64,000 nt of DNA from Nitrosospira sp. Nsp2 (GCF_003050965.1 NZ_QAOU01000006.1:124001-188000), one strand, 5' to 3'; numbered from the stretch's first letter, positions 32,542 through 43,529 are shown. Numbers and translations: made by a program. The notes: a model not told the origin generated them from the sequence alone.

Positions 32542-35500
32542 TCAGCTCCGTTCATAAGCCAGGACCGGCGCCAGCCATTTTTCCGTTTCTTCCACCGTCC
32601 AACTCTTCCGCCGGGCGTAGTCTTCCACCTGGTCCTTGCCTATTTTCCCGATCGCGAAGTAGTCCGCTTCGGGGTGAGCAAAATAAAAGCCCGATACCGC
32701 CGCGGTCGGCACCATGGCGTAGGATTCGGTTATGATAATTCCGGCGTTTTCCGGCGCCTTCAGCAGTTCGAATAATGGCCCCTTCTCGGTGTGGTCCGGG
32801 CAGGCGGGATAACCGGGAGCAGGGCGGATGCCGCGATACTCTTCCGCGACGAGCTGTTCGGTGCTCAGGTCTTCATCTTTGGCAAAACCCCAAAACTCGC
32901 GCCGTATCCGCCAGTGCATGTGCTCGGCGAAAGCCTCAGCCAGGCGATCGGCCAGCGCTTTCAGGATAATCGCGCTGTAATCGTCATGTGCCTCCTCAAA
33001 CGCTTTTATCCGCGCGTCGATGCCGAGCCCGGCAGTAACGGCAAACGCCCCGATCGTATCCCGGATACCCGTTTCCTTGGGCGCGACGAAATCTGCCAGG
33101 CACAGATTAGGGCGTCCGGGAGGCTTCGTGGTCTGCTGCCGCAAGTTGTGAAATGTCATTGCCAACCGCGTACGCGCCTTATCCGCATAGATTTCTATAT
33201 CGTCGCCATCGACCATGTTTGCCGGGAAAATGCCGAACACGGCATTGGCGGAAAGCCACTTTTGTTCGACGATCTTCTTCAGCATGGCCTGCGCATCGCG
33301 GTAGAGCGTAGTGGCCGCCTCGCCGACGACCTCGTCTTGCAGAATCGCGGGAAAGCGCCCCGACAATTCCCAAGCCTGAAAGAATGGCGTCCAGTCTATG
33401 AACGGGACGATCTTTTCCAGGGGATAATTTTTCAAGGACCTCACGCCGATAAAATCGGGCTCGGGCGGCGTGTACGAGGTCCAATCCGTCTTGAACGCGT
33501 TTGCACGTGCCTGCGCGATGGATAGCATCGGCGCCGGTCCTTTCTTGTTTTTATGCTGGATGCGAACTCTCTCGTACTCAACCTGAATTTCCCGGACGTA
33601 CTCCGTCCGTAAATCGTCTGACAGCAGGTTGCTGCATACGCTCACGGCCCGGCTTGCATCCGGCACCCACACCGTCACGCCGCTATAATGCGGTGCCACT
33701 TTCACTGCGGTATGTACGCGAGAAGTGGTGGCGCCACCGATCAGCAGCGGAATCGTGAAGCCCTCGCGCTCCATTTCCTTCGCTACGTGCGCCATTTCTT
33801 CCAGCGAAGGCGTGATCAGGCCGGAAAGTCCGATCATATTCGCGTTCTCGCGCCTGGCCATATCCAGTATCTGGGCGGAAGGCACCATCACGCCCATATT
33901 GACGACCTCATAATTGTTGCACTGGAGCACCACGGTAACGATATTCTTGCCGATATCGTGCACATCGCCCTTGACCGTCGCGATCACGATTTTGCCCTTG
34001 GCCCTTGAGTCGCCCGACAATTGCTTTTCCGCCTCGATGTAGGGCAGCAGGTGTGCCACGGCCTGTTTCATTACCCGGGCGGACTTGACTACCTGAGGCA
34101 GAAACATCTTGCCCGAGCCGAACAGGTCGCCGACCACGTTCATCCCGTTCATGAGCGGGCCCTCGATCACCTGAATCGGCCGTCCGCCTTGCTCGGCTAT
34201 TTCCAGCCTCGCCGCCTCGGTATCCTCCACAATATAGGTAGTGATGCCCCTTACCAGCGCATGCGTCAGGCGCTGCTGTACCGGCTCATTCCGCCACGAG
34301 AGATCTTCCGTGTTCTCCTTGCTTTTTCCCTTGAAACTTTCGGCGAATTCGACCAGACGCTCGGTAGGTGTTGCATCTCCGCCTTCCTTGGGCGAGCGGT
34401 TGAGCAGCACGTCCTCCACCCGCTCCAGCAAATCTTTGGGAATATCGGAGTAGACGCCCAGTTGCCCCGCGTTAACGATGCCCATGGTCATGCCCGCGCG
34501 CACCGCGTGGTAGAGAAACGCGCTATGGATCGCTTCCCGCACCGGTTCATTGCCACGGAACGAGAATGATACATTGGATACCCCGCCGCTTACCTTGGCG
34601 TAGGGAAGCGTTTGCTTGATCAAGCGGGTGGCTTCGATGAAATCCACGCCATAATTGTTGTGTTCCTCGATGCCTGTGGCGACCGCGAAAATGTTCGGAT
34701 CAAAAATGATGTCCTCAGGAGGGAAACCGACCTGATCGACCAGAAAGCGGTAGCAACGCGTACAAATGTCCACCTTGCGTTGCAGCGTGTCGGCTTGGCC
34801 GGATTCGTCGAATGCCATCACAATGACTGCCGCGCCGTAGCGACGGGCGAGTTTGGCATGCTCCAGGAACTCCGCTTCGCCTTCTTTCAAGCTGATCGAG
34901 TTGATGATCGCCTTGCCCTGCACGCATTTCAGTCCCGCGTCGATTACGGACCACTTGCTTGAATCGATCATCACGGGTACGCGGCTGATATCCGGTTCGG
35001 CGGCCAGCAGGTTCAGGAAGGTGACCATCGCCTTCTGCGAATCGAGCATCGCCTCGTCCATATTGATATCGATGATCTGCGCGCCGTTTTCCACTTGGTT
35101 GCGGGCGACGCTCAGCGCTTCCGCGTAATTATTGTTCAGGATCAATCGGGAAAACGCTTTCGACCCCGTGACGTTGGTTCGCTCGCCGACGTTTACGAAC
35201 AGCGAATCATCTCCGATGTTGAGAGGCTCAAGGCCGGAAAGGCGCAACTTTTTTGGAATATCAGGCAGGGGCCGAGGTGCAATACCGTTTACCGCATCTG
35301 CGATGGCCTTAATGTGCGCGGGCGTAGTGCCGCAGCAACCGCCCACGATATTCACAAAGCCGGATTGCGCAAATTCCTTGATCAGGCTGGCGGTATATTC
35401 CGGCGATTCATCATAGCCTGTCTCGGCCAGGGGGTTAGGCAGCCCGGCGTTAGGATGGGCGCTTACGTATATACCCGAGACACGCGAGATTTCTTCGATG

Positions 35501-36276
35501 TAGGGACGCATCAGTTCAGCCCCAAGCGCACAATTGAGCCCCACCGACAACGGGCGGGCATGGCTCACGGAGTTCCAGAAGGCTTCCGGTGTTTGTCCGG
35601 ACAGCGTACGCCCGGACGCGTCGGTGATGGTTGCAGAAATCATCACGGGAACACGCACGCCGTGATCCACGAAAAACTGGTCTATGGCAAACAGCGCAGC
35701 CTTGGCATTTAGCGTATCAAATATGGTTTCGACAAGGAGGATATCCGCTCCACCGTCGATCAGGCCGCGAATACTTTCCGTATAGTCGGTCACCAGTTGA
35801 TCGAAGGTGATGCCGCGAAACCCAGGGTCGTTAACATCCGGAGAGATCGAAGCGGTTTTGGTGGTGGGCCCCAAAACGCCAGCCACAAAACGTGGCTTCT
35901 CCGGCATGCGTGCTTCGATGGCAACGGCCGCTTCCTTCGCTAGTTTTACCCCGGCAAAATTAAGCTCGTACACCAGATCCTGCATGTGGTAATCCGCCAT
36001 CGACGCAGCGTTGGAATTAAACGTATTGGTCTCGACGATGTCCGCTCCAGCCTCGAGATAAGCCTCGTGGATGGAACGGATGACCTGTGGCTGGGTAAGC
36101 GTAAGAAGGTCGTTATTTCCCCTGAGATCGTGCGGAAACTCGGCAAAGCGTGCGCCACGGTAGTCCGCTTCGTTGAGCTTGTGGCTCTGGATCATGGTTC
36201 CCATGGCTCCATCGAGCAGCACGATGCGGCTTGCAAGAAGGCTTTTCAGCAATTCGGTACGGGGATTTTCATTCAT
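32542..36276 (-). CDS. metH: Cobalamin-dependent methionine synthase
   Basis: 1244 residues in the standard domain order: homocysteine-binding barrel (about 1-330; zinc ligands in LNCALG and [12 protein letters not shown]), pterin/methyltetrahydrofolate-binding barrel (about 360-620; [15 protein letters not shown]), B12-binding (about 650-880; [12 protein letters not shown] with the axial His), and the SAM-dependent activation domain (about 900-1244; [15 protein letters not shown]). Transfers methyl from methyltetrahydrofolate to homocysteine. No cobalamin riboswitch was recognised in its leader. Transcribed divergently from the ATPase-metK pair. Confidence 0.97.
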   Translation of the reverse strand: MNENPRTELLKSLLASRIVLLDGAMGTMIQSHKLNEADYRGARFAEFPHDLRGNNDLLTLTQPQVIRSIHEAYLEAGADIVETNTFNSNAASMADYHMQDLVYELNFAGVKLAKEAAVAIEARMPEKPRFVAGVLGPTTKTASISPDVNDPGFRGITFDQLVTDYTESIRGLIDGGADILLVETIFDTLNAKAALFAIDQFFVDHGVRVPVMISATITDASGRTLSGQTPEAFWNSVSHARPLSVGLNCALGAELMRPYIEEISRVSGIYVSAHPNAGLPNPLAETGYDESPEYTASLIKEFAQSGFVNIVGGCCGTTPAHIKAIADAVNGIAPRPLPDIPKKLRLSGLEPLNIGDDSLFVNVGERTNVTGSKAFSRLILNNNYAEALSVARNQVENGAQIIDINMDEAMLDSQKAMVTFLNLLAAEPDISRVPVMIDSSKWSVIDAGLKCVQGKAIINSISLKEGEAEFLEHAKLARRYGAAVIVMAFDESGQADTLQRKVDICTRCYRFLVDQVGFPPEDIIFDPNIFAVATGIEEHNNYGVDFIEATRLIKQTLPYAKVSGGVSNVSFSFRGNEPVREAIHSAFLYHAVRAGMTMGIVNAGQLGVYSDIPKDLLERVEDVLLNRSPKEGGDATPTERLVEFAESFKGKSKENTEDLSWRNEPVQQRLTHALVRGITTYIVEDTEAARLEIAEQGGRPIQVIEGPLMNGMNVVGDLFGSGKMFLPQVVKSARVMKQAVAHLLPYIEAEKQLSGDSRAKGKIVIATVKGDVHDIGKNIVTVVLQCNNYEVVNMGVMVPSAQILDMARRENANMIGLSGLITPSLEEMAHVAKEMEREGFTIPLLIGGATTSRVHTAVKVAPHYSGVTVWVPDASRAVSVCSNLLSDDLRTEYVREIQVEYERVRIQHKNKKGPAPMLSIAQARANAFKTDWTSYTPPEPDFIGVRSLKNYPLEKIVPFIDWTPFFQAWELSGRFPAILQDEVVGEAATTLYRDAQAMLKKIVEQKWLSANAVFGIFPANMVDGDDIEIYADKARTRLAMTFHNLRQQTTKPPGRPNLCLADFVAPKETGIRDTIGAFAVTAGLGIDARIKAFEEAHDDYSAIILKALADRLAEAFAEHMHWRIRREFWGFAKDEDLSTEQLVAEEYRGIRPAPGYPACPDHTEKGPLFELLKAPENAGIIITESYAMVPTAAVSGFYFAHPEADYFAIGKIGKDQVEDYARRKSWTVEETEKWLAPVLAYERS

Positions 36277-36608
36277 CGCAAACGATAGGTTTCAGGTGGA
36301 GCCTGATTCTACCATGGCCCTATCCGTATTTTCCCCTGGGTGCAAGGACATAGAGCAGTGTATGGGAATGCAGGGCTCCGGGCGCTACGCCCAGCTGAAG
36401 TGGGAAAGAGGCCATCGTAAAATCCTTCAGCAACCAGGCGTTTCCAGTCCGCGCCAGACTTAACTCCGGAAACGGGCAGAAAATAACAGGAAAATGCCTT
36501 GATTCGGGCCTGATCTTGACCTACAAAGTAGATGCAGGCTTCCATGGGCTTGAACAGCCGGCTTCGTCGCATCTTTGAATAGTCGCTCGCTGCCAGGACA
36601 ACGAGAGG
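36277..36608. other. Divergent intergenic region between metH and the P-type ATPase
   Basis: 332 bp that must hold both promoters. A minus-strand frame at 36309-36572 (MEACIYFVGQDQARIK in part) is open but lacks support and is not called. No riboswitch consensus was seen. Confidence 0.35.
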
Positions 36609-39600
36609 ATGGTTGGTCTAGCATCCGCGCTCAAACTGTCACATAACGTTGATGATCCTCCTGCTAAGAAAATGACCATCCTCTCCTATCCTTTGAAGCG
36701 TGGCGAAGCTTTGAGGCTGCCGGTGGCGGAAGCTGAGCCTCCCGTTCGAGTGCGTATTGTTCACGCGGAGGTAAAGGGTCGCGCCAGGCTTAAAGTCAAA
36801 GGCTTGTATCGCTGCGAGCCAGTCAGGCTCAGGATTGAGTCTGCGTTGGTACGCGACGCCGGGGTTAGACAGGTGAGCGCAAACGTTCTCACCGGCCGCG
36901 TATTGGTTGTTTTCGATCCCACGCGGACTGTTGAAGAAATCACTGTCCTGGTAGAAGCGCTGCTAGCCGCGGGACCTGCTGCAGCCGAGCAAAATACGGC
37001 TGCGAATATTCACCCGCTGCGTCCTTCGCAATTGGCGGTCTCTGCTAACGCCGGTCCGGCTTCTGTGCAAGACCGGGTGTCCTGGCACGCATTATCTCGC
37101 GGCGCGGTGCTAACAGCATTGGAAACTTCAAAGGATCGTGGGCTTAGCCAGGCCGCGGCGCAACGGAAACTGCGGCGCTTCGGACCCAACAGCTTGCCAG
37201 AGAGCCGACCTCGCTCGGGGTTGAGTATTTTTCTGGGGCAGTTCAAAAGCCTTCCGGTTGTTTTACTGGGAGCGTCGGCGGTGCTTTCCGCGGCGACGGG
37301 GGGGCTTGCCGATGCGGCGGTGATCCTTGGGGTCGTGATGATCAACGCGGGCACTGGCTATGTCACCGAAGCGCAGGCAGAGCGAACGATTAATGCGCTG
37401 GGACACATCCACCAACAGAACGCCAGCGTGATCCGTGACGGCCGTTTGGTCAAAGTGGAGGTTGAAGCCTTGGTGCCCGGCGATGTCCTGGTTCTGGTAC
37501 CGGGGACCCGAGTAGCTGCCGACGGGAGAGTGCTGGAGTCGCGCAGCCTGATGGTGGACGAGTCTGCGCTTACCGGAGAAAGCTTGCCGGTTATCAAGCG
37601 GGTGGAGACCCTGGACCAGACCGATGTGCCGCTGGGGGATCGGTTCAACATGGTGTACAAGGGCACGGCCGTCACGGGGGGCAGTGGTCTGGCAGTGGTG
37701 GTGGGGACTGGCCGGTACACCGAAATCGGCGCCGTCCAGTTGCTCGTTGGCGAAACCCGGTCGCCGGAAACCCCGATGCAGACGCAGCTTGACGCGCTTG
37801 GCAATCAAATGGTGCTGCTATCCGCTGGCATCTGCGGAGTCGTGTTTTTGATCGGGCTCACGCGTGGATACGGCTGGCTACAAATGCTGAAGACATCGGT
37901 ATCCCTTGCAGTTGCGGCAGTGCCGGAAGGCCTGCCCACCGTGGCGACGACCACTCTGGCGCTGGGCATCCGCAACATGCGCCGGCATCATGTGCTGGTG
38001 CGGCATCTGGACGCTGTGGAGACTTTAGGCGCCATGCAGGTGATCTGCCTGGACAAGACCGGTACGCTTACCCTCAACCGAATGACCGTGCTGGCAGTGC
38101 ACTGTGGCGGACGTCACATCACGCTCGCAAACGATATATTTTGCGACGGGGGCGTGAGAATGGACCCCGCCCAGAGTGATGAATTGCTGCGCCTGGCGCA
38201 TGTGGCAGTCCTGTGCAACGAAACGGAGGTGAATGGCTCGGAAGGCGGGTATGAGCTCAAGGGCTCGGCCACTGAAAGTGCGCTGGTGCATCTCGCCATT
38301 GCCGCTGGCGTTCCAGTGGACGAGCTCCGACGGCAGTATCCACGATTGCGCGTGGAATACCGTACCGAGAATCAGAACTACATGCGCACCGTGCATGCGG
38401 TGAAAGGAGACGGAATGTTGATCGCCGTCAAGGGCAGTCCAATCGAAGTGCTGGAGATGTGTAACTGGTGGATCAAGGATGGAGTCCGCCTCCCGCTTAC
38501 GGAAACAGATCGCGCCGCTATACGCATCGAAAATGATCGCATGGCTGCGGAAGCTCTGCGCGTGTTGGGATTTGCCTATGCGGAACTGGCGCAAGCCGAT
38601 CAACCGGCCGCAGAAGAGCTCGTCTGGCTTGGATTGACCGGTATGGCGGACCCTTTGCGGGAGGGCGTCAGGGAGCTTATCGCTTTATTTCATCAAGCGG
38701 GGATCGATACGGTAATGATCACGGGCGATCAGAGCGCAACCGCCTACGCCATCGGTAAGGAGCTTGGACTGTCCCGCAGCGGGGAACTGGATATTCTCGA
38801 TTCCACCAGACTTGAGCAACTGGATCAGGAGGTTCTCACCGGCCTCGCGCAGAAGGTTAATATCTTCTCCCGGGTCAGTCCCGCGAACAAACTCCAGATA
38901 ATACAGGCGTTGCAACGAGGCGGCAAAGTCGCCGCCATGACGGGGGACGGAATAAACGACGGGCCGGCGCTCAGAGCCGCCGACATCGGCGTGGCGATGG
39001 GTGAAACCGGCACGGATGTCGCCCGGAGTGTTTCTGACGTAGTACTGGAGGACGATAATCTGCACACGATGATCGTCGCGATCTCGGAAGGTCGCACGAT
39101 CTACAACAATATTCGCAAGTCAGTCCATTTTCTCACCGCTACCAATCTCTCCGAGATCATGGTGATGCTCGGTTCCATCGGAAGCGGGCTCGGCACTCCG
39201 CTTACCACCATGCAGTTGTTGTGGATTAATCTGGTGACCGACATTTTTCCGGCCCTGGCGCTTGCCGTCGAGCCGCCCGAGCCAGACATTTTATGCCGGC
39301 CGCCAAGAGATCCGCGGGAACCTATCATAGGACCCGCCGACTTCAAGCGCTACGGGTTCGAATCGCTCACTATAACCGCAGGGTCGATGGCCAGTTACGG
39401 CTATGCGATTGCACGTTATGGGGTCGGGCCGCAGGCTGGCTCAGCTGCCTTCATGACCCTGACCTTGGCGCAACTGTTGCATGCCTATAGTTGCCGTTCC
39501 GACCGCAACAGCATTTACGGCCGTGAAACGCTACAGTCCAATTCCTACCTTAATATGGCGGTTGGCGCAACCGCGGCATTGCAATTGGCGGCCGTGGCTG

Positions 39601-39788
39601 TACCGGGACTTAGAAGCCTGCTGGGGACCGCCATGCCGCGCCCCATGGATGTGGCAGTGATAACCGCGGGGTCAGGATTGCCCTTTCTACTGAACGAAGC
39701 GACCAAAGGGCGCCCTTCCAACCCCGCCAACCCTAGGGGACGGTTGCAGGCGCTTTCGCCTTCCTCCGGCGACACTGCAGGGGTCTAG
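36609..39788 (+). CDS. Cation-transporting P-type ATPase with HMA-like N-terminus
   Basis: 1059 residues. N-terminal HMA2-like domain without CxxC (about 45-125; RIVHAEVKGRARLKVKGLYR), then a cation-ATPase N-terminal segment (RGLSQAAAQRKLRRFGPNSL), the actuator domain (VDESALTGESLP), the PEGLPT motif in a membrane helix (P439), the phosphorylation site DKTGTLT (D482), the hinge MTGDGINDGPALRAADIG (about D780), and C-terminal helices. PEGLP is characteristic of P2-type (Ca2+-like) rather than metal P1B pumps. The transported ion cannot be named. metK starts 3 bp after the stop, so the two are co-transcribed. Confidence 0.9.
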   Translation: MVGLASALKLSHNVDDPPAKKMTILSYPLKRGEALRLPVAEAEPPVRVRIVHAEVKGRARLKVKGLYRCEPVRLRIESALVRDAGVRQVSANVLTGRVLVVFDPTRTVEEITVLVEALLAAGPAAAEQNTAANIHPLRPSQLAVSANAGPASVQDRVSWHALSRGAVLTALETSKDRGLSQAAAQRKLRRFGPNSLPESRPRSGLSIFLGQFKSLPVVLLGASAVLSAATGGLADAAVILGVVMINAGTGYVTEAQAERTINALGHIHQQNASVIRDGRLVKVEVEALVPGDVLVLVPGTRVAADGRVLESRSLMVDESALTGESLPVIKRVETLDQTDVPLGDRFNMVYKGTAVTGGSGLAVVVGTGRYTEIGAVQLLVGETRSPETPMQTQLDALGNQMVLLSAGICGVVFLIGLTRGYGWLQMLKTSVSLAVAAVPEGLPTVATTTLALGIRNMRRHHVLVRHLDAVETLGAMQVICLDKTGTLTLNRMTVLAVHCGGRHITLANDIFCDGGVRMDPAQSDELLRLAHVAVLCNETEVNGSEGGYELKGSATESALVHLAIAAGVPVDELRRQYPRLRVEYRTENQNYMRTVHAVKGDGMLIAVKGSPIEVLEMCNWWIKDGVRLPLTETDRAAIRIENDRMAAEALRVLGFAYAELAQADQPAAEELVWLGLTGMADPLREGVRELIALFHQAGIDTVMITGDQSATAYAIGKELGLSRSGELDILDSTRLEQLDQEVLTGLAQKVNIFSRVSPANKLQIIQALQRGGKVAAMTGDGINDGPALRAADIGVAMGETGTDVARSVSDVVLEDDNLHTMIVAISEGRTIYNNIRKSVHFLTATNLSEIMVMLGSIGSGLGTPLTTMQLLWINLVTDIFPALALAVEPPEPDILCRPPRDPREPIIGPADFKRYGFESLTITAGSMASYGYAIARYGVGPQAGSAAFMTLTLAQLLHAYSCRSDRNSIYGRETLQSNSYLNMAVGATAALQLAAVAVPGLRSLLGTAMPRPMDVAVITAGSGLPFLLNEATKGRPSNPANPRGRLQALSPSSGDTAGV

Positions 39789-39791
39789 GTC

Positions 39792-40979
39792 ATGAAGCAG
39801 GATTTCATGTTCAGCTCTGAATCCGTGACTGATGGCCACCCGGATAAGCTCTGCGATCAAGTGAGTGATGCGCTTATCGATCGCTTTCTCCAGCAGGATC
39901 CCTTTTCGAAGGTCGTGGTGGAGTGCGCAGTGTCCAAGGGAATATTATTTATCGCTGCACGCTTCGCTTCCCTGGCCTCGGTTGACATTCCAGACGTGGC
40001 TCGACAGGTCATCGGTCAGATCGGCTACGAGCATGAGGATTTCAACGCGAAGGACTGCACTGTCATGACGAGTTTGATGGAACTACCGGTAACGCCCTAC
40101 CCGAAACTGGATGAGCGCAAGATGAATGAGGAAGAGGTGGAAGCCGTAACCGCCAAGAACCAGGGCAATGTATTCGGTTTTGCTTGCAACCAGACCGCAG
40201 CCCTGATGCCGCTGCCCATCTGGCTCTCGCATAAACTTGCACGCCGGCTTGCAGCGGCACGTTTGCAGAAGCAGTTGGCCTATCTCGCTCCCGACGGAAA
40301 GACACAGGTGGGCGTGGAATACCGTGATGGCCAGCCTTACCGCATTCACTCGGTGACCCTGGTGTCGAGTCAGCGGAGCGACACTCCGAGGGGAGTTCGG
40401 TCGTTGCGCGACGACCTCTACGAAAATGTGATCGAACCGGCATTCCTGGGCGAGAAAGTGCGCCCCGACGCACATACTCATGTTTTCATCAATCCGGACG
40501 GACCCATTATCGACGGAGGGCCGGCGCTGCACTCTGGGTTAACGGGGCGCAAGAATGCCATTGATACTTATGGCGAATACTCCCGTCAGTCCGAGTCGGC
40601 ACTATCAGGTAAGGACCCGTCCCGGATCGACCGGGGCGGCGCCTATGCAGCCCGTTACGCCGCAAAGAACGTGGTCGCGGCTGGCCTCGCGCAAGCTTGC
40701 GAGGTACATCTCGCGTATTCGATAGGGATTGCCAGGCCAGTCAGCGTGCAAGTCGACTGCTTCGGTACCGGTCGCATTCCCGACGAGGAAATCGCGGCCC
40801 GCGTTCAGGCCCATTTCGATTTCCGCCCGGCCGGAATCATCCGCGCATTCAACTTGCGCTATCAACCCCAGGTGGTTCGCGGAGGCTTCTACCGCCGACT
40901 AGCGGTATACGGTCATGTGGGACGAATGGATGTTGGGCTGCCGTGGGAGCGGACCGATAAGACGGCGTTACTGATTTAG
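39792..40979 (+). CDS. metK: Divergent S-adenosylmethionine synthetase
   Basis: 395 residues. Converts methionine and ATP to SAM. Typical motifs are kept in part: SSESVTDGHPDKLCDQVSDA, LTGRKNAIDTYGE, and SGKDPSRIDRGGAYAARYAA. The usual GAGDQG loop is replaced by TAKNQGNVFGFA, the segment before it differs, and the insertion EERKMNEEEVE-like stretch (about 103-115) is unusual. It therefore belongs to a divergent MetK type; a housekeeping metK probably lies elsewhere. It is coupled to the P-type ATPase upstream, not to a methionine operon, though metH is the divergent neighbour. Confidence 0.88.
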   Translation: MKQDFMFSSESVTDGHPDKLCDQVSDALIDRFLQQDPFSKVVVECAVSKGILFIAARFASLASVDIPDVARQVIGQIGYEHEDFNAKDCTVMTSLMELPVTPYPKLDERKMNEEEVEAVTAKNQGNVFGFACNQTAALMPLPIWLSHKLARRLAAARLQKQLAYLAPDGKTQVGVEYRDGQPYRIHSVTLVSSQRSDTPRGVRSLRDDLYENVIEPAFLGEKVRPDAHTHVFINPDGPIIDGGPALHSGLTGRKNAIDTYGEYSRQSESALSGKDPSRIDRGGAYAARYAAKNVVAAGLAQACEVHLAYSIGIARPVSVQVDCFGTGRIPDEEIAARVQAHFDFRPAGIIRAFNLRYQPQVVRGGFYRRLAVYGHVGRMDVGLPWERTDKTALLI

Positions 40980-41064
40980 AGGGTCTAATGGGTTGGACCC
41001 TGTGCGCTACCATGTCATGTTCGCGCACTCATGCTTCGGACCGACCCCGTTAAAATCCTGATTA

Positions 41065-41427
41065 TTAGATCAGCGCTGCGACAAGAGCTGTGGCCGACCG
41101 TTCCAGGGCGGCCTCGACCAGTTTTTGCACGAAGGTGTCTGTCACCTTTTGCATGGGGTGGACTTCATAAGAGACATTGTGAGCGATATGCTCCACATTC
41201 CGAATATACCCTTGGTCGTGCAGGTTGTTCAGGATTGCGGTAGAGCTTACCACGCCCGCATCGTACTTGATCACAATGCTGCCCGTGATTATGCTGACGT
41301 CAGTCTCCAGAACGCCATGCATTCCCTCCAGGCAGAGCTTCAATTGCCGGGCCCGGGATGAGTTCTTCTTTAGCGCCGCAGTCTTTATGCGCAACCGGCC
41401 GGGTACGTGGTGAACATAAAAAGCCAT
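41065..41427 (-). CDS. HMA2-type domain protein
   Basis: 120 residues from ATG 41427, with GGAGG 8 nt upstream. An HMA2-like ferredoxin fold (YVHHVPGRLRIKTAALKKNS, ETDVSIITGSIVIKYDAG) without the metal-binding CxxC, then a His-containing linker and a helical end. It resembles the N-terminal domain of the nearby ATPase (both have HVPGRLR / VKGRARLK-type starts), so it may be a partner of that pump. Metal binding is not supported by Cys residues. Confidence 0.7.
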   Translation of the reverse strand: MAFYVHHVPGRLRIKTAALKKNSSRARQLKLCLEGMHGVLETDVSIITGSIVIKYDAGVVSSTAILNNLHDQGYIRNVEHIAHNVSYEVHPMQKVTDTFVQKLVEAALERSATALVAALI

Positions 41428-41509
41428 GTATTTGCCCTCCATTAGGATATCGTGTCCTTACGATGGCATTTAACCAGCTCTTTGTTACAGCTTGATTAAA
41501 TATGGGGGG

Positions 41510-42499
41510 TTATAAAACGATCAGGCTGACGGTGAAATAGTAGACAACGAGGGTGAGAACGTTCTGAAAGATGGTGGCAAGCGGACCGCTGCCGAAGGCG
41601 GGGTCTTTGCCCAAACGGAAGAATGTCCACGGAAACAGAAAGCCAATGCTTGTGGCGACGGACCCGGCCGCGAGCAACGCCAGTGAAACCGCCAATGCCA
41701 GGCGGACATCGCCGAATATGAGCCAGACGACCGGGAAGGTTAGCGCGCCGAGGGTAAGGCCGATGATTAATCCAGTTCGCAGTTCTCCGGCTATCATCGT
41801 ACCCACGGGCGCATCGCTCAGGGAAAGACCGCGCACGGCGATCGCCTCGGTTTGGGTTCCGACTGCGTCCGCCAGGTAAACAAGGCCCGGCACAAAGAAC
41901 GCGATCATCACCTGCGACTGCAGCGCGTGTTCGAATCGCGTCATCACGTAGGTCGCCAGCATACTGCCCATCAGCCCCACCAACAGCCATGGCAGCCTGT
42001 CCCTCGCGCGGCGTATCGGGGACGATTCCATTGCCGTGCGGGCTTGCAGATTGTAATGGCGAATGCCGGTGAAGCGGTTCAGATCTTCTATGTGTTCGTG
42101 GCGCAGAATTTCCAGCAATGCTTGTGGCGGCACCACGCCTAGCAGGCGTTGCTGCTCGTCTACCACTGGTACAGCGGCAAGCCCATTGACGATGGCACGG
42201 GATGCAACCGTTTCCTGATCCGTCTCGGCGTACGCGGTTGGGAAAGGTCTGCGCAAAATATCGCGTAAACAGTGGTGGGGTGCCGCCGCGAGCAGCCGGG
42301 GTAGAGGCACCATTCCTATCAACGTGTTTGTCCTGTCAATTACATAAATCGTGTCGGCGTAGTCAAAGTTATTGCCCGGCAATCTGGCCAGAACCGAAGT
42401 GACAGTTTCGTCCGGACTACCCGTTGGCACCTGCCTGACCAAGTGGATGGCGGCGGTTTCGCGTGTGGCTATCGGCAGATCCGAGTGAGGGGTTTCCAT
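41510..42499 (-). CDS. MgtE-like divalent cation transporter
   Basis: 329 residues. Two CBS domains (about 30-140; IYVIDRTNTLIGMVPLPRL, VPVVDEQQRLLGVVPPQAL) followed by the MgtE membrane domain with about five helices (GLMGSMLATYVMTRFEHAL, FFVPGLVYLADAVGTQTEAI, DPAFGSGPLATIFQNVLTL). The MgtE N-terminal superhelical domain is missing or very short. Likely moves Mg2+ or a related ion with gating by CBS. It sits in the HMA2/ATPase cluster, which suggests a shared role in cation balance. Confidence 0.88.
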   Translation of the reverse strand: METPHSDLPIATRETAAIHLVRQVPTGSPDETVTSVLARLPGNNFDYADTIYVIDRTNTLIGMVPLPRLLAAAPHHCLRDILRRPFPTAYAETDQETVASRAIVNGLAAVPVVDEQQRLLGVVPPQALLEILRHEHIEDLNRFTGIRHYNLQARTAMESSPIRRARDRLPWLLVGLMGSMLATYVMTRFEHALQSQVMIAFFVPGLVYLADAVGTQTEAIAVRGLSLSDAPVGTMIAGELRTGLIIGLTLGALTFPVVWLIFGDVRLALAVSLALLAAGSVATSIGFLFPWTFFRLGKDPAFGSGPLATIFQNVLTLVVYYFTVSLIVL

Positions 42500-42644
42500 T
42501 ACCGCTGGTAGCCGTCGTCATGGGCTCACTGTAACAATCCGAGGCAGCCTTTTACCCAGCCATACGATCGGGCATAATCCCCGGCCATCAATGCCGCGCG
42601 CAGGGAATACCGGGGCGAGCCTGTGCGCCGCCCCGGGCAACATA

Positions 42645-43529
42645 TTACATCGGAGGAGGAGGCGTACGGTCGGCTTCTAAGGGCTTGCGATCCGGCGGGG
42701 CGACACGATCTTCGTATTCCGAAGACCTGGGCAGCGCCGCGTTTGCAACATCTTTAACGCCGGTTACAACACTAAGAAGAATGTCGCGCACGTTGGCCAC
42801 TGCCGTGGTCCCGATCCCTCCGACCGCGTCCGCTGCTCCGCCGGCCACCGCCCTAACGGTTTCAATTACGTTACCACCCGTCTCGCTAGTTGCCTCGGCT
42901 ACGCCGTCCACAGTTCGCTTCGCCACCATCAATGTGTCGCCCCCTACCGCAGCCGTGCCATTCACTGCGGCCCTGGCAGTCTCTGTGGCCGCCGCGATGA
43001 CGTCTCCACCCACATCGGAAACGCCCAATACGACACCCTTCGCGACGCTCTTGGTGGTAACCACCAACCCCGTCCCGACATCATCGGTCGCTGCCAGCGC
43101 GCCTTTGACCACATCCCTGGTAATGTTGACCGCTTCCGCACCGACTGCACCGGTCGCTCTTATCGAGTTTGACACGGTGTTGCGTACCAGGCTGACGATT
43201 TCAGTTTCCATTTCATCGATGCCGCGCAGACTGGCAGCAATCCCCGTTTTCACGGTAGTGCCTGCCGCCCCCATATCCCGTGCGGCGGGAGACTCGGCCG
43301 TCGAACCGATGCGCTCTTCCTCTGGTTCGCGGGCCCGAGCTTCTCTGTCGCGGTGTTCTCTGTCGCGGGCTTCTCTCTCTCGGGCTTCTTTATCGAGGTA
43401 TTCTTTATCGCGATTCTCTTCGCTCCGGGCGCGTATTTCACCCTGTTCGGCGGCGCGAATTTCTTCGTTGCTCGGCGTTTCGTCCCCCGTGGTTGGTCCG
43501 CTGGGTTTTCCTGTTTGAGATTTCGCCAT
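42645..43529 (-). CDS. Protein with six 22-residue amphipathic repeats
   Basis: 294 residues. AGGAGG site before the ATG. The N-terminal third is very charged (EARERE, RDREHRDREARARE, about 47-67). Residues 129-260 consist of six repeats of exactly 22 residues, each opening with VG or a variant and carrying a conserved small-hydrophobic pattern (VGTGLVVTTKSVAKGVVLGV, VGGDVIAAATETARAAVNG). Such 11/22-residue periodic helices occur in apolipoprotein-like and lipid- or granule-surface proteins. The C-terminus is Pro-rich. No known family is recognised. Likely a peripheral membrane or polymer-surface protein. Confidence 0.75.
   Translation of the reverse strand: MAKSQTGKPSGPTTGDETPSNEEIRAAEQGEIRARSEENRDKEYLDKEAREREARDREHRDREARAREPEEERIGSTAESPAARDMGAAGTTVKTGIAASLRGIDEMETEIVSLVRNTVSNSIRATGAVGAEAVNITRDVVKGALAATDDVGTGLVVTTKSVAKGVVLGVSDVGGDVIAAATETARAAVNGTAAVGGDTLMVAKRTVDGVAEATSETGGNVIETVRAVAGGAADAVGGIGTTAVANVRDILLSVVTGVKDVANAALPRSSEYEDRVAPPDRKPLEADRTPPPPM
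42750..43145 (-). repeat. Six tandem 66-bp coding repeats
   Basis: Encodes residues 129-260 of the 42645-43529 protein as six units of 22 codons without any length change. Units have drifted in sequence but kept period and the VG opening. Confidence 0.75.

Noticed and set aside
36309-36572. 87-codon minus-strand frame in the metH leader, and a possible riboswitch
   Set aside because: No homologue is recalled, and no cobalamin, SAM or SAH riboswitch consensus is visible.
42685-43518. 277-codon plus-strand frame opposite the 22-mer repeat protein
   Set aside because: Thr/Pro/Ala-rich mirror of a repeat gene; the minus strand has the strong ribosome-binding site.
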